Made by a program: the position numbers and the translations under genes
The notes under the pieces: generated by a model
What the model saw: the letters and a program-made list of their open reading frames with translations, nothing else
Told to the model about the DNA's origin: nothing
The model's database searches: none
NCBI RefSeq assembly: GCF_019966575.1
Contig: NZ_JAINFK010000006.1
Coordinates: 124,001 to 188,000 of the forward strand
From: Oricola cellulosilytica
Lineage (GTDB): Bacteria; Pseudomonadota; Alphaproteobacteria; Rhizobiales; Rhizobiaceae
Length of the DNA stretch: 64,000 bases
Direction of reading: 5' to 3'
Shown: piece after piece, positions 9,305 through 19,154 of the stretch
How positions within the stretch are numbered: the stretch's first letter is position 1
How the letters are laid out: every line of letters starts with the position of its first letter

Positions 9305-9907
9305 CTATTCCGCCGGAACCACGGTTACGCGACTGCCGGACAAACGGTCTGGCAATGCAAAGGCCGCGGCGATAAAAACCGCACCGAGAGCGATGCCAAG
9401 AAGGTCTCCGCGCAGGCCCGATATCAGCGCCGGGTTATCAATCCCCGGAACGGTCCCGAGCGTCGCATTTCCGCCGGCGATTTTCGCCATCACCCATGTC
9501 CCTTCGAACCACTCATAGGTGGCCATGAAGGCCGCAGCACCGGCCAGGCCACCGCCCACGAATACCAGCGCGTCAAGTCGACCGGTGGCTGCCGAAGCCA
9601 CTCCGGTACCCGGACAAAAGCCGGAGACGGCCCAGCCGAGACCGAGGAGAAGACCGCCGAAAAAGACACCGATATAGGCAGTCTTTACTGACATATGGCC
9701 GACCTCTACCAGGCCCGCGATCTGTCCGGCGAACATCAACACCGAGGCGATGCCAATGGCCAAAAGAATGGCCTTCATCAAATGCAGCACACGCAACGTC
9801 AGCATACCGATGATGAGGTTGGGCGAAGTGGCGCCGGCACGGTCAAGTGCGATCCCGAATAAAGCGCCGAGGAGGATTGCAAGAAGAATGGTCATGTCAT
9901 GCCTCAC
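9305..9907 (-). CDS. YeeE/YedE (DUF6691-type) small membrane protein, second half of a pair
   Basis: 200 residues with about five membrane helices. It belongs to the split YeeE/YedE transporter group: the motif GFCPGTGVASAATGRLD carries the conserved Cys that in this superfamily lies in the substrate pathway for thiosulfate or other sulfur species. It starts 11 bases inside the preceding gene at 9897, so the two halves are translationally coupled and likely form one transporter. A strong terminator follows. Substrate is inferred from the family (thiosulfate uptake by TsuA-like proteins), not shown. Confidence 0.8.
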   Translation of the reverse strand: MRHDMTILLAILLGALFGIALDRAGATSPNLIIGMLTLRVLHLMKAILLAIGIASVLMFAGQIAGLVEVGHMSVKTAYIGVFFGGLLLGLGWAVSGFCPGTGVASAATGRLDALVFVGGGLAGAAAFMATYEWFEGTWVMAKIAGGNATLGTVPGIDNPALISGLRGDLLGIALGAVFIAAAFALPDRLSGSRVTVVPAE

Positions 9908-10457
9908 GCGAATAGAGGAACATTGCGGTCGGGATGGCCGCCAGAAAGGCGCCCGCCGCGAAGATATAGCCGGAAACGGCGGTCTGCATGATCCCGCTCA
10001 TCATGTGGCCGGACGTGCACCCGCCGGCGAGACGCGCGCCATAGAGCACCAGGAAACCGCCCAGGAAGGCGGAGGCAAAGCGCAGCGCCGGGGTTTTCCC
10101 GTAGTTGGCGAGCCAAACCTCGGGCATAAAGCGGTTCTTTTCGCGGAAACTCCCGCGTAAATAGCCCGAGACGGCTGCCCCGAGCGCGATCGCCAGCACA
10201 AAGATGAATCCGTAGTTGACCGGGTTGGCCACCGCCTTGGCGTATTTTCCGCCGCTCTTGTCCAGATAGGCGTTCGGCGAGGCATAGCCGCTTTTGGCCG
10301 CTTCGTCGGCGACCACCACTGCGCTATCGACGGCGTTCCAAAGCAGTCCGTCGAGAATCACGAATTGGGTGGAAACACCGATCGGCTTGACGAGTGCGAC
10401 CGCCAGAAAAAATGCCAAGCCGAGCAGCACTCCTCCCGATTTCCATGACAAGAACAT
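9897..10457 (-). CDS. YeeE/YedE family membrane protein, first half of a pair
   Basis: 186 residues, several membrane helices; contains RLAGGCTSGHMMSG, the conserved Cys-bearing motif of YeeE/YedE proteins. The start at 10457 has a good AAAGGAG ribosome-binding site. Together with the gene at 9305 it makes the two-gene form found in many proteobacterial sulfide or persulfide response operons. The promoter upstream carries a GAATAT-type palindrome (10481) and an FNR box (10518), suggesting control by sulfur and oxygen state. Confidence 0.85.
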   Translation of the reverse strand: MFLSWKSGGVLLGLAFFLAVALVKPIGVSTQFVILDGLLWNAVDSAVVVADEAAKSGYASPNAYLDKSGGKYAKAVANPVNYGFIFVLAIALGAAVSGYLRGSFREKNRFMPEVWLANYGKTPALRFASAFLGGFLVLYGARLAGGCTSGHMMSGIMQTAVSGYIFAAGAFLAAIPTAMFLYSREA

Positions 10458-10480
10458 GGTTTTGCTCCTTTGTATATTTA

Positions 10481-10496
10481 CGAATATAAATATTCG
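10481..10496. promoter_or_regulatory. ArsR-type palindrome near the yeeE start
   Basis: CGAATAT-AA-ATATTCG, perfect 7-base arms, 24 bases upstream of the yeeE start codon. AT-rich palindromes like this are bound by ArsR-family sulfur sensors (BigR/SqrR). No arsR gene is in the window. Confidence 0.5.
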
Positions 10497-10517
10497 AATG
10501 TGTGGGAGCGGCGTTCT

Positions 10518-10531
10518 TTGATTTCGATCAA
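10518..10531. promoter_or_regulatory. FNR box 1 in the yeeE/yedE divergent promoter
   Basis: TTGATTTCGATCAA is a perfect match to the FNR consensus TTGAT-N4-ATCAA. It lies 61 bases before the leftward yeeE start. Confidence 0.75.
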
Positions 10532-10638
10532 TCTACGGGATTCACTTCACGGCCGGCGTCCGGAAAGCAGTGCGTTTTCCGACAAAATCGAGGAGCCACT
10601 CGATGCGGGCCGGTGCGCGATTTTTTGCCTCGCTCCGA

Positions 10639-10652
10639 TTGATCTGCGTCAA
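10639..10652. promoter_or_regulatory. FNR/FixK box 2 in the yeeE/yedE divergent promoter
   Basis: TTGATCTGCGTCAA matches the FNR/FixK consensus TTGAT-N4-RTCAA. It lies 71 bases before the rightward yedE start, so each divergent gene has its own box. Confidence 0.7.
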
Positions 10653-10669
10653 ATCGATTTCCTCGCCAT

Positions 10670-10685
10670 ATTCGAATAATTGAAT
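10670..10685. promoter_or_regulatory. ATTC-N8-GAAT operator near the yedE start
   Basis: ATTCGAATAATTGAAT fits the ATTC-N8-GAAT pattern reported for the persulfide sensor SqrR of Rhodobacter. It lies 38 bases before the yedE start, a repressor-like position. Confidence 0.55.
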
Positions 10686-10722
10686 GTGATTTGATTCCCT
10701 ACAATGAGAAGGCGATCCGGAC

Positions 10723-11808
10723 ATGGAACTCGCGCAAGTCATAAACACCGTCGGGGATGTCAACATGCTCGTTGTCGGCGGCGTCGCCATCGGCTTTCTT
10801 TTCGGAGCATTCGCTCAGCGGAGCCGTTTTTGTCTGCGTTCGGCGACGATCGAATTCCGCAGGCGCGAACCCGGAACGAAGCTGGCGGTCTGGCTGCTCG
10901 TCTTCTCTGTCGCTCTAACTGGAACCCAGGCGGCGATTTTCGCCGGTTGGCTCGATGTCTCGCAAACGCGACAGCTAGCGACGACCGGAAGCATGTCGGG
11001 AGCGGCGATCGGCGGTTTGATGTTTGGCGTCGGCATGATTTGCGCGCGAGGATGCGCCAGCCGGCTGCTGGTCCTGTCTGCCAACGGAAACCTCCGCGCG
11101 CTTCTGTCCGGGTTGATCTTTGCCGTGACGGCGCAGGCGGCCTATCGCGGGGCCCTCGCGCCGCTCCGCGCAGAAATATCGAGCTGGTGGCTTATTGAAG
11201 GCGGGCCGGACCGCTCGCTTTTGACCTGGATGGGCCTTGACGGTCGGGCCGGGATTGCGTTCGGGTTGATCTGGCTGGTCGCCGGCCTCGCTTTGGCGAC
11301 CCACCGGCGCGTCGGCCTGAATATCTGGATTGGATCAATCGGCGCCGGCGTCGCAATCGTCGCCGGTTGGCTTTACACCTATGCTGTTTCACAGGCTTCC
11401 TTCGATATCGTACCTGTCGAGTCGCTGACTTTTTCGGGACCTTCGGCCGATCTCCTGATGCTGACTGTTGCGCCGCACGAGGGGGCATTCGACTTCGGCA
11501 TCGGAATCATGCCGGGAGTTTTCCTCGGGTCCTTTACTGCTGCCCTTCTGGCGGGCGAACTAAAGCTCGAGGGATTTCAAGGCGGCCATTCGATGCGACG
11601 TTACATCATCGGCGCCATCCTGATGGGCTTCGGCGCGATGCTCGCCGGCGGTTGTGCGGTGGGCGCCGGAATCAGCGGCGGTTCGATTCTCGCCCTGACC
11701 GCATGGACCGCGCTCGTTGGCATGTGGGGTGGAGCGATGCTGACCGACTGGGTGTTTGCCCAAGTCGATGAGGACACCGGAAAGGTATCCGCTCCTCTGA
11801 ATGCGTGA
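10723..11808 (+). CDS. YeeE/YedE family transporter, full-length (TsuA-like)
   Basis: 361 residues with about nine membrane helices. Two internally repeated Cys motifs are present, ICARGCASRL near residue 110 and GGCAVGAGISGGS near residue 320, as in TsuA-type thiosulfate transporters of the YeeE/YedE family. It is divergent from the split pair at 9305-10457 and shares a promoter region rich in FNR and ArsR-type boxes. Probable role: uptake of thiosulfate or another reduced sulfur species, which would supply or clear the product of the neighbouring tetrathionate reductase. Substrate unproven. Confidence 0.85.
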   Translation: MELAQVINTVGDVNMLVVGGVAIGFLFGAFAQRSRFCLRSATIEFRRREPGTKLAVWLLVFSVALTGTQAAIFAGWLDVSQTRQLATTGSMSGAAIGGLMFGVGMICARGCASRLLVLSANGNLRALLSGLIFAVTAQAAYRGALAPLRAEISSWWLIEGGPDRSLLTWMGLDGRAGIAFGLIWLVAGLALATHRRVGLNIWIGSIGAGVAIVAGWLYTYAVSQASFDIVPVESLTFSGPSADLLMLTVAPHEGAFDFGIGIMPGVFLGSFTAALLAGELKLEGFQGGHSMRRYIIGAILMGFGAMLAGGCAVGAGISGGSILALTAWTALVGMWGGAMLTDWVFAQVDEDTGKVSAPLNA

Positions 11809-11885
11809 CTGTGCACCCGACAGGCTGCTGGTTCTGTCTGCCAACGGGAACCTCCGCGCGCGCCTGTCAGGTCTGATGTTTCATA
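11809..11885 (+). pseudogene. Fragment of a second yedE copy
   Basis: Bases 11821-11881 repeat 11061-11121 inside the intact yedE with few mismatches, in the same frame sense (C..RLLVLSANGNLRA.LSGL.F). No start, no continuation. It is a leftover of a tandem duplicate or a recombination scar directly behind the gene. Confidence 0.75.
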
Positions 11886-11966
11886 GCGATGTTCGTTTCC
11901 AAGTCTCGGAGAGAAAGTCAAAACGGGACATAATCGGTTTGAAGTATCTCCTTTCACAACTTTGAT

Positions 11967-12695
11967 TTATCCTGCGAGAAGCAGCCGTCGCAGATCGGAC
12001 GGAATATCGCTCCCGCCCTCATCCGCCAACATTCTCCGGTATGAGAATGGTTCGTCCGAATGCGGCACAACGACATCGGCGAGCGAGAAGTCGTCACAGG
12101 CGGTATAGATGCTCGGCGTGGCGACGGTCGGTATGCCCAGGGCTTTTGCGGCGCGGAGCCCGTTCTCGGAATCCTCGAACACAACGCATTCATCCGCCGA
12201 CATGCCGAGGTCCTTCAGGGACAGGGCGAACACCTCGGGGTCCGGTTTCTTATGCGTCACGTCTTCCCCCGTTCGAATCGAATGAAACTCGCTTAGAAGA
12301 TCGAGGCCGACCGTGGCTTCGAAAAGACGGTAAACGTTAGGTCGGCTGGTCGTCGTCGCGATTGCCAGTTTGATTCCGCGAGACAGCGAATCGCGCATGA
12401 TCCGTTCAATCCCGGGTCGCAGATCGACGTTTCCCCTGGTCATGAACGCACCGTAGATCTCGGTCTTGCGCCTGTGCAGTTTCGCGGCATCAACGGCTTC
12501 CGAACCGGTCTCGTCCGCATACACCTCGAGGCGCTCGCGTCCGCCGGTCACCTTGAGCAGGCGTCCGTAAAGTTCGCGACCCCAGACCCACGGCAGGCCC
12601 GCTTCCTCGAACGTCCGGTTGAACGCCAAGCGGTGCAGTTCCTCCGTCTCCGCCAGAGTGCCATCGACATCGAAAATGACCGCCCGCAACGCCAT
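11967..12695 (-). CDS. cbbY: CbbY, HAD phosphatase (xylulose-1,5-bisphosphatase type)
   Basis: 242 residues. HAD-superfamily phosphatase with motif I FDVDGTLAETEELH, motif II region IATTTSR and motif III/IV KPDPEVF...VVFEDSENGL. CbbY removes misfire inhibitors such as xylulose-1,5-bisphosphate that block RuBisCO, acting together with CbbX. Last gene of the cbb operon, separated by one base from the phosphoglycolate phosphatase gene. The ALRAVIFDVDGTLAETEELHR start is characteristic of CbbY rather than of beta-phosphoglucomutase. Confidence 0.93.
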   Translation of the reverse strand: MALRAVIFDVDGTLAETEELHRLAFNRTFEEAGLPWVWGRELYGRLLKVTGGRERLEVYADETGSEAVDAAKLHRRKTEIYGAFMTRGNVDLRPGIERIMRDSLSRGIKLAIATTTSRPNVYRLFEATVGLDLLSEFHSIRTGEDVTHKKPDPEVFALSLKDLGMSADECVVFEDSENGLRAAKALGIPTVATPSIYTACDDFSLADVVVPHSDEPFSYRRMLADEGGSDIPSDLRRLLLAG

Positions 12696-12696
12696 A

Positions 12697-13401
12697 TCAG
12701 GCCAACTCGGTTATTTGCTCAAGCGCGGCGGGCAGATCCGTTAGCGTATCGATGACAGCATCGGCGCCCAATGTCGCCGGATCGTCCGGCGTATAACCGC
12801 CGCGCACCAGAACGATGCGCATCGAGGCGGCACGCGCCGCACCCACATCGGCGGCGCTGTCCCCCACCATGAGCGACCGCGCGACGGTCGAGCCAGTCTT
12901 CTCGAGCGCCGCCAGCAGCATGTCCGGCGCCGGTTTTTTTGCCAGGTGTGTCTCTGCTCCCTGGACCGCGACAAGATGCGGCGTGAAGCCGAAATGATCG
13001 GAGATCTCCTGCGTGAATGCGATCGGCTTGTTCGACACGATTCCACATTTCACGCCTGCCGCGGCGCAATCGGCGACCGTTTGCAGCGCGCCGGGCATGA
13101 GCGTCGTCAGATTCGTGAGATGGCCGCCATATATCGTCATCATGGCGTCAACAGCTTCCTCGAGCGCATCGCCCGCGAGGGGACGACCGCTTGCCGCTAG
13201 AGCACGTTCGACAAGCTTGCCGACCCCTCGACCGATCATCCCGCGGATTGAATCGAGCGGAAGCGGCCCCAGACCGAATCTATGCAGAAGCGTGTTCGTC
13301 GCCGCTGCAATATCCGGCGCGGAATCGACAAGCGTACCATCGAGATCGAAGAGGATCGCTTGGGGCCAGCCACGCCGCTCGTGGAGTGACGACTCGGGCA
13401 T
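12697..13401 (-). CDS. cbbZ: Phosphoglycolate phosphatase (CbbZ/Gph)
   Basis: 234 residues. HAD phosphatase with FDLDGTLVDSAPDI (motif I), IVSNKP (motif II) and the KPAPDM...MVGDSAADV region (motifs III and IV). It dephosphorylates 2-phosphoglycolate made by the oxygenase activity of RuBisCO. Two adjacent starts exist, GTG at 13404 and ATG at 13401; the ATG, forming a TGATG overlap with the upstream gene, is preferred. Its position between the MBL gene and cbbY in the cbb operon supports a photorespiratory salvage role. Confidence 0.93.
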   Translation of the reverse strand: MPESSLHERRGWPQAILFDLDGTLVDSAPDIAAATNTLLHRFGLGPLPLDSIRGMIGRGVGKLVERALAASGRPLAGDALEEAVDAMMTIYGGHLTNLTTLMPGALQTVADCAAAGVKCGIVSNKPIAFTQEISDHFGFTPHLVAVQGAETHLAKKPAPDMLLAALEKTGSTVARSLMVGDSAADVGAARAASMRIVLVRGGYTPDDPATLGADAVIDTLTDLPAALEQITELA

Positions 13402-14354
13402 CACTCGAACTCCATCTGTTCGTAAACCCGACCGGCATTTTTCGTCGCCAATTCCTCGAAAGCGTCAAGATGGGCGTAAGGGCTCTGATCGACGTAATAG
13501 GCGTCGGTAAGGTCACCGCCCGCCTCGATATGTTCGCCGATCTTGCGGCGAACATAGACGAGATAATCCTTTGTATAGCGGCGAACCTGATCCATGTTCG
13601 TAGGGTGACCGTGACCCGGTATCACATAAGTCGCGCCAAGCGGTTCGAAAGCGTTGTCCCAGGTCTCGAGCCAATCGGCGGTCATCGTGTTATCAAAGAT
13701 CGGCAGCAAACGTTCGTGGAACGCCATGTCGCCGGATACGACAAGGCTCTGTTTCGGCAGCCAGACCACGATGTCGCCTGGAGAATGCGCAGGCCCCAAA
13801 TAGCGCGCTTCGATCCGGAAGTCTCCCATTTCGGCTATGTACTCGTCCTCGAAGGTTTCCGTCGGACCCTGCAGCGTGGTGCCGGCCGCCTTATCGCCGT
13901 TGTAGCGCCTCATGCCCTCCAGGATCTGCGCTGCGTCTTCCTCGAATTCTTCCGCGGCATCGACATGGGCGACAATCGGCACCCCCTGCTCCGCCCAGTA
14001 GGAATTGCCGAGCATGGCATGGCCCTGTCCGTTCTCGTTGATGACCAGCGTGACGGGCTGGTCCGTGACCGCCTTGATCTCTTCATGCAGCGCCTCTGCC
14101 AGCACATAGGCCGCCCCGCCATTGATGACGACAACTCCGTCGCCGGTGACGATAAAGCTGAGATTATTGTTGTGTCCCGTGTTCTCGTAGGTCGGAGGCG
14201 CGGTCGCGCCGATTGCCGAATAGACCCCCGGAATGAATTCGACCGGCTTCGAATAGAGCGGGCTTTGCGGATACTGGTCAGAGATCTTTTCGCTTGCCGC
14301 CAGTGGCGGGGCGAAAAGTACAGTGAGCGCCGCTAGAACTGCGATCCGTGTCAT
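13401..14354 (-). CDS. Exported MBL-fold protein with an altered metal motif
   Basis: 317 residues with a signal peptide (about residues 1-20). The metallo-beta-lactamase fold is clear: GVYSAIG start, [10 protein letters not shown] strand, [21 protein letters not shown] and PGHGHP. However the first metal motif HXHXDH, expected at residues 108-113, reads N-G-Q-G-H-A, and the VIDTG aspartate is Asn. The later His and Asp ligands remain. It is coupled by ATGA/TGATG overlaps to rpe and cbbZ in the CBB operon. Function unknown; it is intact, so the motif change is probably a subfamily trait, giving a one-metal or non-hydrolytic protein. Confidence 0.8.
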   Translation of the reverse strand: MTRIAVLAALTVLFAPPLAASEKISDQYPQSPLYSKPVEFIPGVYSAIGATAPPTYENTGHNNNLSFIVTGDGVVVINGGAAYVLAEALHEEIKAVTDQPVTLVINENGQGHAMLGNSYWAEQGVPIVAHVDAAEEFEEDAAQILEGMRRYNGDKAAGTTLQGPTETFEDEYIAEMGDFRIEARYLGPAHSPGDIVVWLPKQSLVVSGDMAFHERLLPIFDNTMTADWLETWDNAFEPLGATYVIPGHGHPTNMDQVRRYTKDYLVYVRRKIGEHIEAGGDLTDAYYVDQSPYAHLDAFEELATKNAGRVYEQMEFE

Positions 14355-15064
14355 TGGGTGGTCTCCATGGGTCGTGTTTGCCGATCCGCAGTCTTCTCAC
14401 CATTGGAAGCTGCGCGTATCGCGGCGATGTTTGCCCGATAAGCGTCTTCGGAACCACCCTTGAAAACGGCCGAGCCGGCAACCAGCACGTTTGCTCCCGC
14501 AGCGGCAACCAACGGGGCAGTTTCAGGAGTCACCCCGCCGTCGATTTCGATGTCGATCCCGCGATCGCCAATCATCGCCTTGACGCGTCTTACCTTTTCC
14601 ACGACCGAGGAAATGAACAACTGGCCGCCGAACCCGGGATTGACCGTCATCAGAAGAACCAGATCCAGCCGGTCGAGCACATACTCGATCACGCTTTCCG
14701 GGGTCGAGGGATTAAGCGAGACGCCCGCCCTTTTTCCCATATCGCGGATCGCCTGCAGCGACCGGTCAAGATGCTTTGTCGCGTCCGCGTGAACCGTGAT
14801 GACGTCGCAACCGGCATCAGCGAATGCGGCCAGGAAGGGATCGCAGGGCTCGATCATCAAATGACAGTCGAAGATCGCGTCGGTGCGATCGCGAACGGCG
14901 CTTATGACCGGGGGCCCGAAGGTGATGTTCGGCACATAGTGACCATCCATGACATCGAGATGAATCCAGTCTGCGCCGGCGCGCATGACTGCCTCGATCT
15001 CGTCACCCAGTCGGGAGAAGTCCGCGGAAAGCACGGATGGCGCAATGATGGTCTTCCGGCTCAT
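14351..15064 (-). CDS. rpe: Ribulose-phosphate 3-epimerase
   Basis: 237 residues. TIM-barrel epimerase that interconverts xylulose-5-phosphate and ribulose-5-phosphate in the CBB and pentose-phosphate pathways. Typical motifs are [27 protein letters not shown] (catalytic Asp), VNPGFGGQ and EIDGGV (second catalytic Asp). It starts in an ATGA overlap with cbbX. Often called cbbE when in a cbb operon, as here. Confidence 0.95.
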   Translation of the reverse strand: MSRKTIIAPSVLSADFSRLGDEIEAVMRAGADWIHLDVMDGHYVPNITFGPPVISAVRDRTDAIFDCHLMIEPCDPFLAAFADAGCDVITVHADATKHLDRSLQAIRDMGKRAGVSLNPSTPESVIEYVLDRLDLVLLMTVNPGFGGQLFISSVVEKVRRVKAMIGDRGIDIEIDGGVTPETAPLVAAAGANVLVAGSAVFKGGSEDAYRANIAAIRAASNGEKTADRQTRPMETTQ

Positions 15065-16041
15065 TCCTTGTTCTCCTCTGTGGAGCTTTCGCGCGCACTG
15101 TCGGGCACACCCATCGTGAAGACGCGGCTGGCGCGCAAATCATCGGCAAGGATCGTAGCGAGGTCGTCAGCTGTCACCGGCACCGTGGCGTGCGAAAATA
15201 ATCGGTTGGCCTGCCGCAACCGTGCCCGGTCGAGGGCGTTGCGGATCGAGCGCGCATTGGCGAAATGCGGTTGCTTGCGGCGCAGCTCGATATATTTCGC
15301 CATCAGCGCCTTCGCTTCGGCATCGAAGCGGTAGTTCTGCTCGGCCAGCATCGTCTCCGATATCTGAAGAAGCTCCGTGTCCCCGTAGTCAGGAAAGTCG
15401 ATATGATGGGCTATACGCGACCGGAATCCCGGATTGGACTCGAAGAAGCGGTCCATGCGATCCTCGTAGCCCGCCAAAATAACGACAAGGTCGTCGCGAT
15501 TGTTTTCCATTACCTGAAGTAGAATTTCTATCGCTTCCTGACCGTAGTCCCGTTCATTTTCGGGCCGGTAGAGATAGTATGCCTCGTCGATGAAAAGGAC
15601 GCCGCCCATCGCTTTCTTCAGCACTTCCTTGGTCTTTGGTGCGGTGTGACCGATATACTGGCCGACGAGGTCGTCGCGGGTGACGGTCACAAGGTGGCCC
15701 TTACGCACGTAACCCAGACGATGCAGGAGACCTGCCATTTTGAGGGCGACCGTGGTCTTTCCGGTGCCGGGATTGCCGGTGAACGACATGTGCAGTGTCG
15801 GGGTATCGGTCGCCAGTCCCATTTCGCGGCGCGCCTTGTCGACAAGCAGGAGCGCCGCAGTCTCGCGAAGCCGCCGCTTGACCGGGGCGAGGCCGATCAT
15901 GGTCTCATCCAGCTCGCGGAGAATCTCCGGCACGCCGCTTTCCTCAAAGGTCGAAGCGAGGTCGATGGACGATGGCCGCGCCTCCACTGGGTCGTCGGAG
16001 GTCTCCGCAATCTCGTCAGTGTACGTTGCCGATTCGGTCAT
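15061..16041 (-). CDS. cbbX: CbbX, red-type RuBisCO activase
   Basis: 326 residues. AAA+ ATPase with Walker A GNPGTGKT and Walker [11 protein letters not shown], and the pore-loop region YIGHTAPKT. CbbX hexamers pull the C-terminal tail of form IC RbcL to release inhibitory sugar phosphates and are themselves activated by RuBP. The ATG at 16041 has a GGAG site; a GTG four codons earlier is possible. It follows cbbS after a stable hairpin (16070) and is coupled to rpe. Confidence 0.96.
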   Translation of the reverse strand: MTESATYTDEIAETSDDPVEARPSSIDLASTFEESGVPEILRELDETMIGLAPVKRRLRETAALLLVDKARREMGLATDTPTLHMSFTGNPGTGKTTVALKMAGLLHRLGYVRKGHLVTVTRDDLVGQYIGHTAPKTKEVLKKAMGGVLFIDEAYYLYRPENERDYGQEAIEILLQVMENNRDDLVVILAGYEDRMDRFFESNPGFRSRIAHHIDFPDYGDTELLQISETMLAEQNYRFDAEAKALMAKYIELRRKQPHFANARSIRNALDRARLRQANRLFSHATVPVTADDLATILADDLRASRVFTMGVPDSARESSTEENKE

Positions 16042-16069
16042 GTCTCGCTCCACGAATTCAGATAACGGC

Positions 16070-16092
16070 CCCCGGACCTCGGAAGTCCGGGG
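16070..16092 (-). promoter_or_regulatory. Intercistronic hairpin between cbbS and cbbX
   Basis: Perfect 8-bp stem CCCCGGAC/GTCCGGGG with a 7-base loop and no T-run. It lies between the very abundantly needed cbbLS message and the accessory genes, a typical site for mRNA processing or partial termination. Confidence 0.65.
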
Positions 16093-16110
16093 AAAAGACG
16101 CTCTCGCGCT

Positions 16111-16530
16111 CTAGCCGTAACGGTGTCCTTCGGGTTCGCGGACCGCGTAGCTTTCCACCGAGTAACGGATGACCCGACCAGGCGCCTCCTGGCGAACGAC
16201 ACGGAAACCCGGCTCTTCCTTGGGCCGATTGACGATGAAGCTCATCCGGACCGATTCCCAGCCATGGGTGGCGTCGAAGGCCAGAACGCGGATGTATTTC
16301 CCGCCGTGTTCCTTTCGACACTCGTTCACCTCGTAGACCACTGCGGCGGCGTCACGATTGTCGAACATCGGATGCCCCCACATTTCCCAGTAGGTGTTTC
16401 GGGGATGCGGGTCATCCGTATATTCGACCGAAACCGCCCAGCCATTGTCGATGGCATATTGGGCCTGCGTGCGGATGTCATCGTCCGACAGATCCGGCAG
16501 GAAGCTGAATTGTCCTTGTCTGAGACGCAT
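16111..16530 (-). CDS. cbbS: RuBisCO small subunit, form IC
   Basis: 139 residues. Long small subunit of the red-type enzyme: starts MRLRQGQFSFLPDL, contains the YTDDPHPRNTYWEMWG segment and the extended C-terminal tail (RVIRYSVESYAVREPEGHRY) that forms the beta-barrel lining the central solvent channel in form IC/ID enzymes. A good AAGGAG site precedes the ATG. Next to cbbL with a 26-base gap. Confidence 0.97.
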   Translation of the reverse strand: MRLRQGQFSFLPDLSDDDIRTQAQYAIDNGWAVSVEYTDDPHPRNTYWEMWGHPMFDNRDAAAVVYEVNECRKEHGGKYIRVLAFDATHGWESVRMSFIVNRPKEEPGFRVVRQEAPGRVIRYSVESYAVREPEGHRYG

Positions 16531-16556
16531 GTTGTTTCTCCTTGTCCTGGGTGCGT

Positions 16557-18038
<1,482 letters not shown>

Positions 18039-18062
18039 TTAATTACTGGAGCAGCGGGACAA

Positions 18063-19142
18063 TCAGGCGGCGCGCGCGGTGGCGGTGGCCGGGTCGAGCC
18101 GGCCGGAGGCATAGCGCGTGGCCATTTCGTCCATCGGGATGATCTTGATTTTCGACGCGTTTCCGGCCGTGGCGAAGGCCTCGAAACGGTGGCGGCAGAG
18201 TTTCTCCATCGCGTCCATAGCCGGCTTCAGGAACTTGCGCGGGTCAAATTCCTGCGGCTTCTCGGTCGCGACCTTCCGGAACTGGCTGGCCATCGCCATG
18301 CGGCAGTCCGTGTCGATGTTGACCTTGCGAACCCCGTGCCTGATGCCCCGGACGATCTCCTCCACCGGCACGCCGAAGGTCTGGGGCATTTCTCCGCCGA
18401 ACTCGTTGATGACGTCCTGCAGGTCCTGCGGAACCGAAGAGGAGCCGTGCATGACCAGATGCGTGTCCGGCAGCTTGGCGTGAATCTCCTCGATCACGTT
18501 CATGGCGAGGATGTCGCCGGTGGGCTTCCGCGAGAACTTATAGGCGCCGTGGGACGTGCCGCACGCAATCGCGAGCGCGTCGACCCTGGTGCGCATCACG
18601 AAATCGACCGCTTGGTCGGGGTCGGTCAGCAGTTGGTCTTGCGACAGCTTGCCCTCGGCGCCGGAACCGTCCTCTGCCGCGGCCTCGCCGGATTCGAGGG
18701 AGCCGAGGACGCCAAGCTCTCCTTCCACCGACGCCCCGACCCAATGCGCCATGCGTGAGACGCGTTCGGTGATCGCGACGTTGTACTCGTAGCTCGCCGG
18801 CGTCTTCATGTCCGCTTCCAGCGAGCCATCCATCATTACGGAGGTGAAGCCGTGGCGAATGGCGGTCATGCAGGTGGCTTCGTTGTTGCCGTGGTCCTGA
18901 TGCATGCATAGCGGGATCTCGGGGTACATCTCGGTCAGCGCATCGATCATGCGCGAAAGCATGATGTCCCCGGCATAGGAGCGCGCTCCGCGCGAGGCCT
19001 GCATGATGACGGGCGCATTGCACGCACGAGCGGCCTCCATGATCGCGAGCCCCTGCTCCATGTTGTTGATGTTGAAGGCCGGAACTCCGTACGATTGTTC
19101 GGCGGCGTGATCGAGCAATTGACGAAGGGTGATGCGGGCCAT
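18063..19142 (-). CDS. cbbA: Fructose/sedoheptulose-bisphosphate aldolase, class II
   Basis: 359 residues. Zinc-dependent aldolase of the CBB-operon type, making fructose-1,6- and sedoheptulose-1,7-bisphosphate from triose and tetrose phosphates. HQDHGN supplies the catalytic Asp and a Zn His; GTSHGAYKF and MHGSSS hold further zinc and phosphate ligands. The C-terminal extension ([19 protein letters not shown]) is typical of the autotrophic CbbA group. It lies between the PGK-like fragment and cbbL. Confidence 0.96.
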   Translation of the reverse strand: MARITLRQLLDHAAEQSYGVPAFNINNMEQGLAIMEAARACNAPVIMQASRGARSYAGDIMLSRMIDALTEMYPEIPLCMHQDHGNNEATCMTAIRHGFTSVMMDGSLEADMKTPASYEYNVAITERVSRMAHWVGASVEGELGVLGSLESGEAAAEDGSGAEGKLSQDQLLTDPDQAVDFVMRTRVDALAIACGTSHGAYKFSRKPTGDILAMNVIEEIHAKLPDTHLVMHGSSSVPQDLQDVINEFGGEMPQTFGVPVEEIVRGIRHGVRKVNIDTDCRMAMASQFRKVATEKPQEFDPRKFLKPAMDAMEKLCRHRFEAFATAGNASKIKIIPMDEMATRYASGRLDPATATARAA

Positions 19143-19154
19143 ATTCGGTTCCTT

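Noticed and set aside
13401-14354. PhnP or SoxH assignment for the MBL protein
   Set aside because: The first metal motif required by both is missing and the context is the CBB operon.
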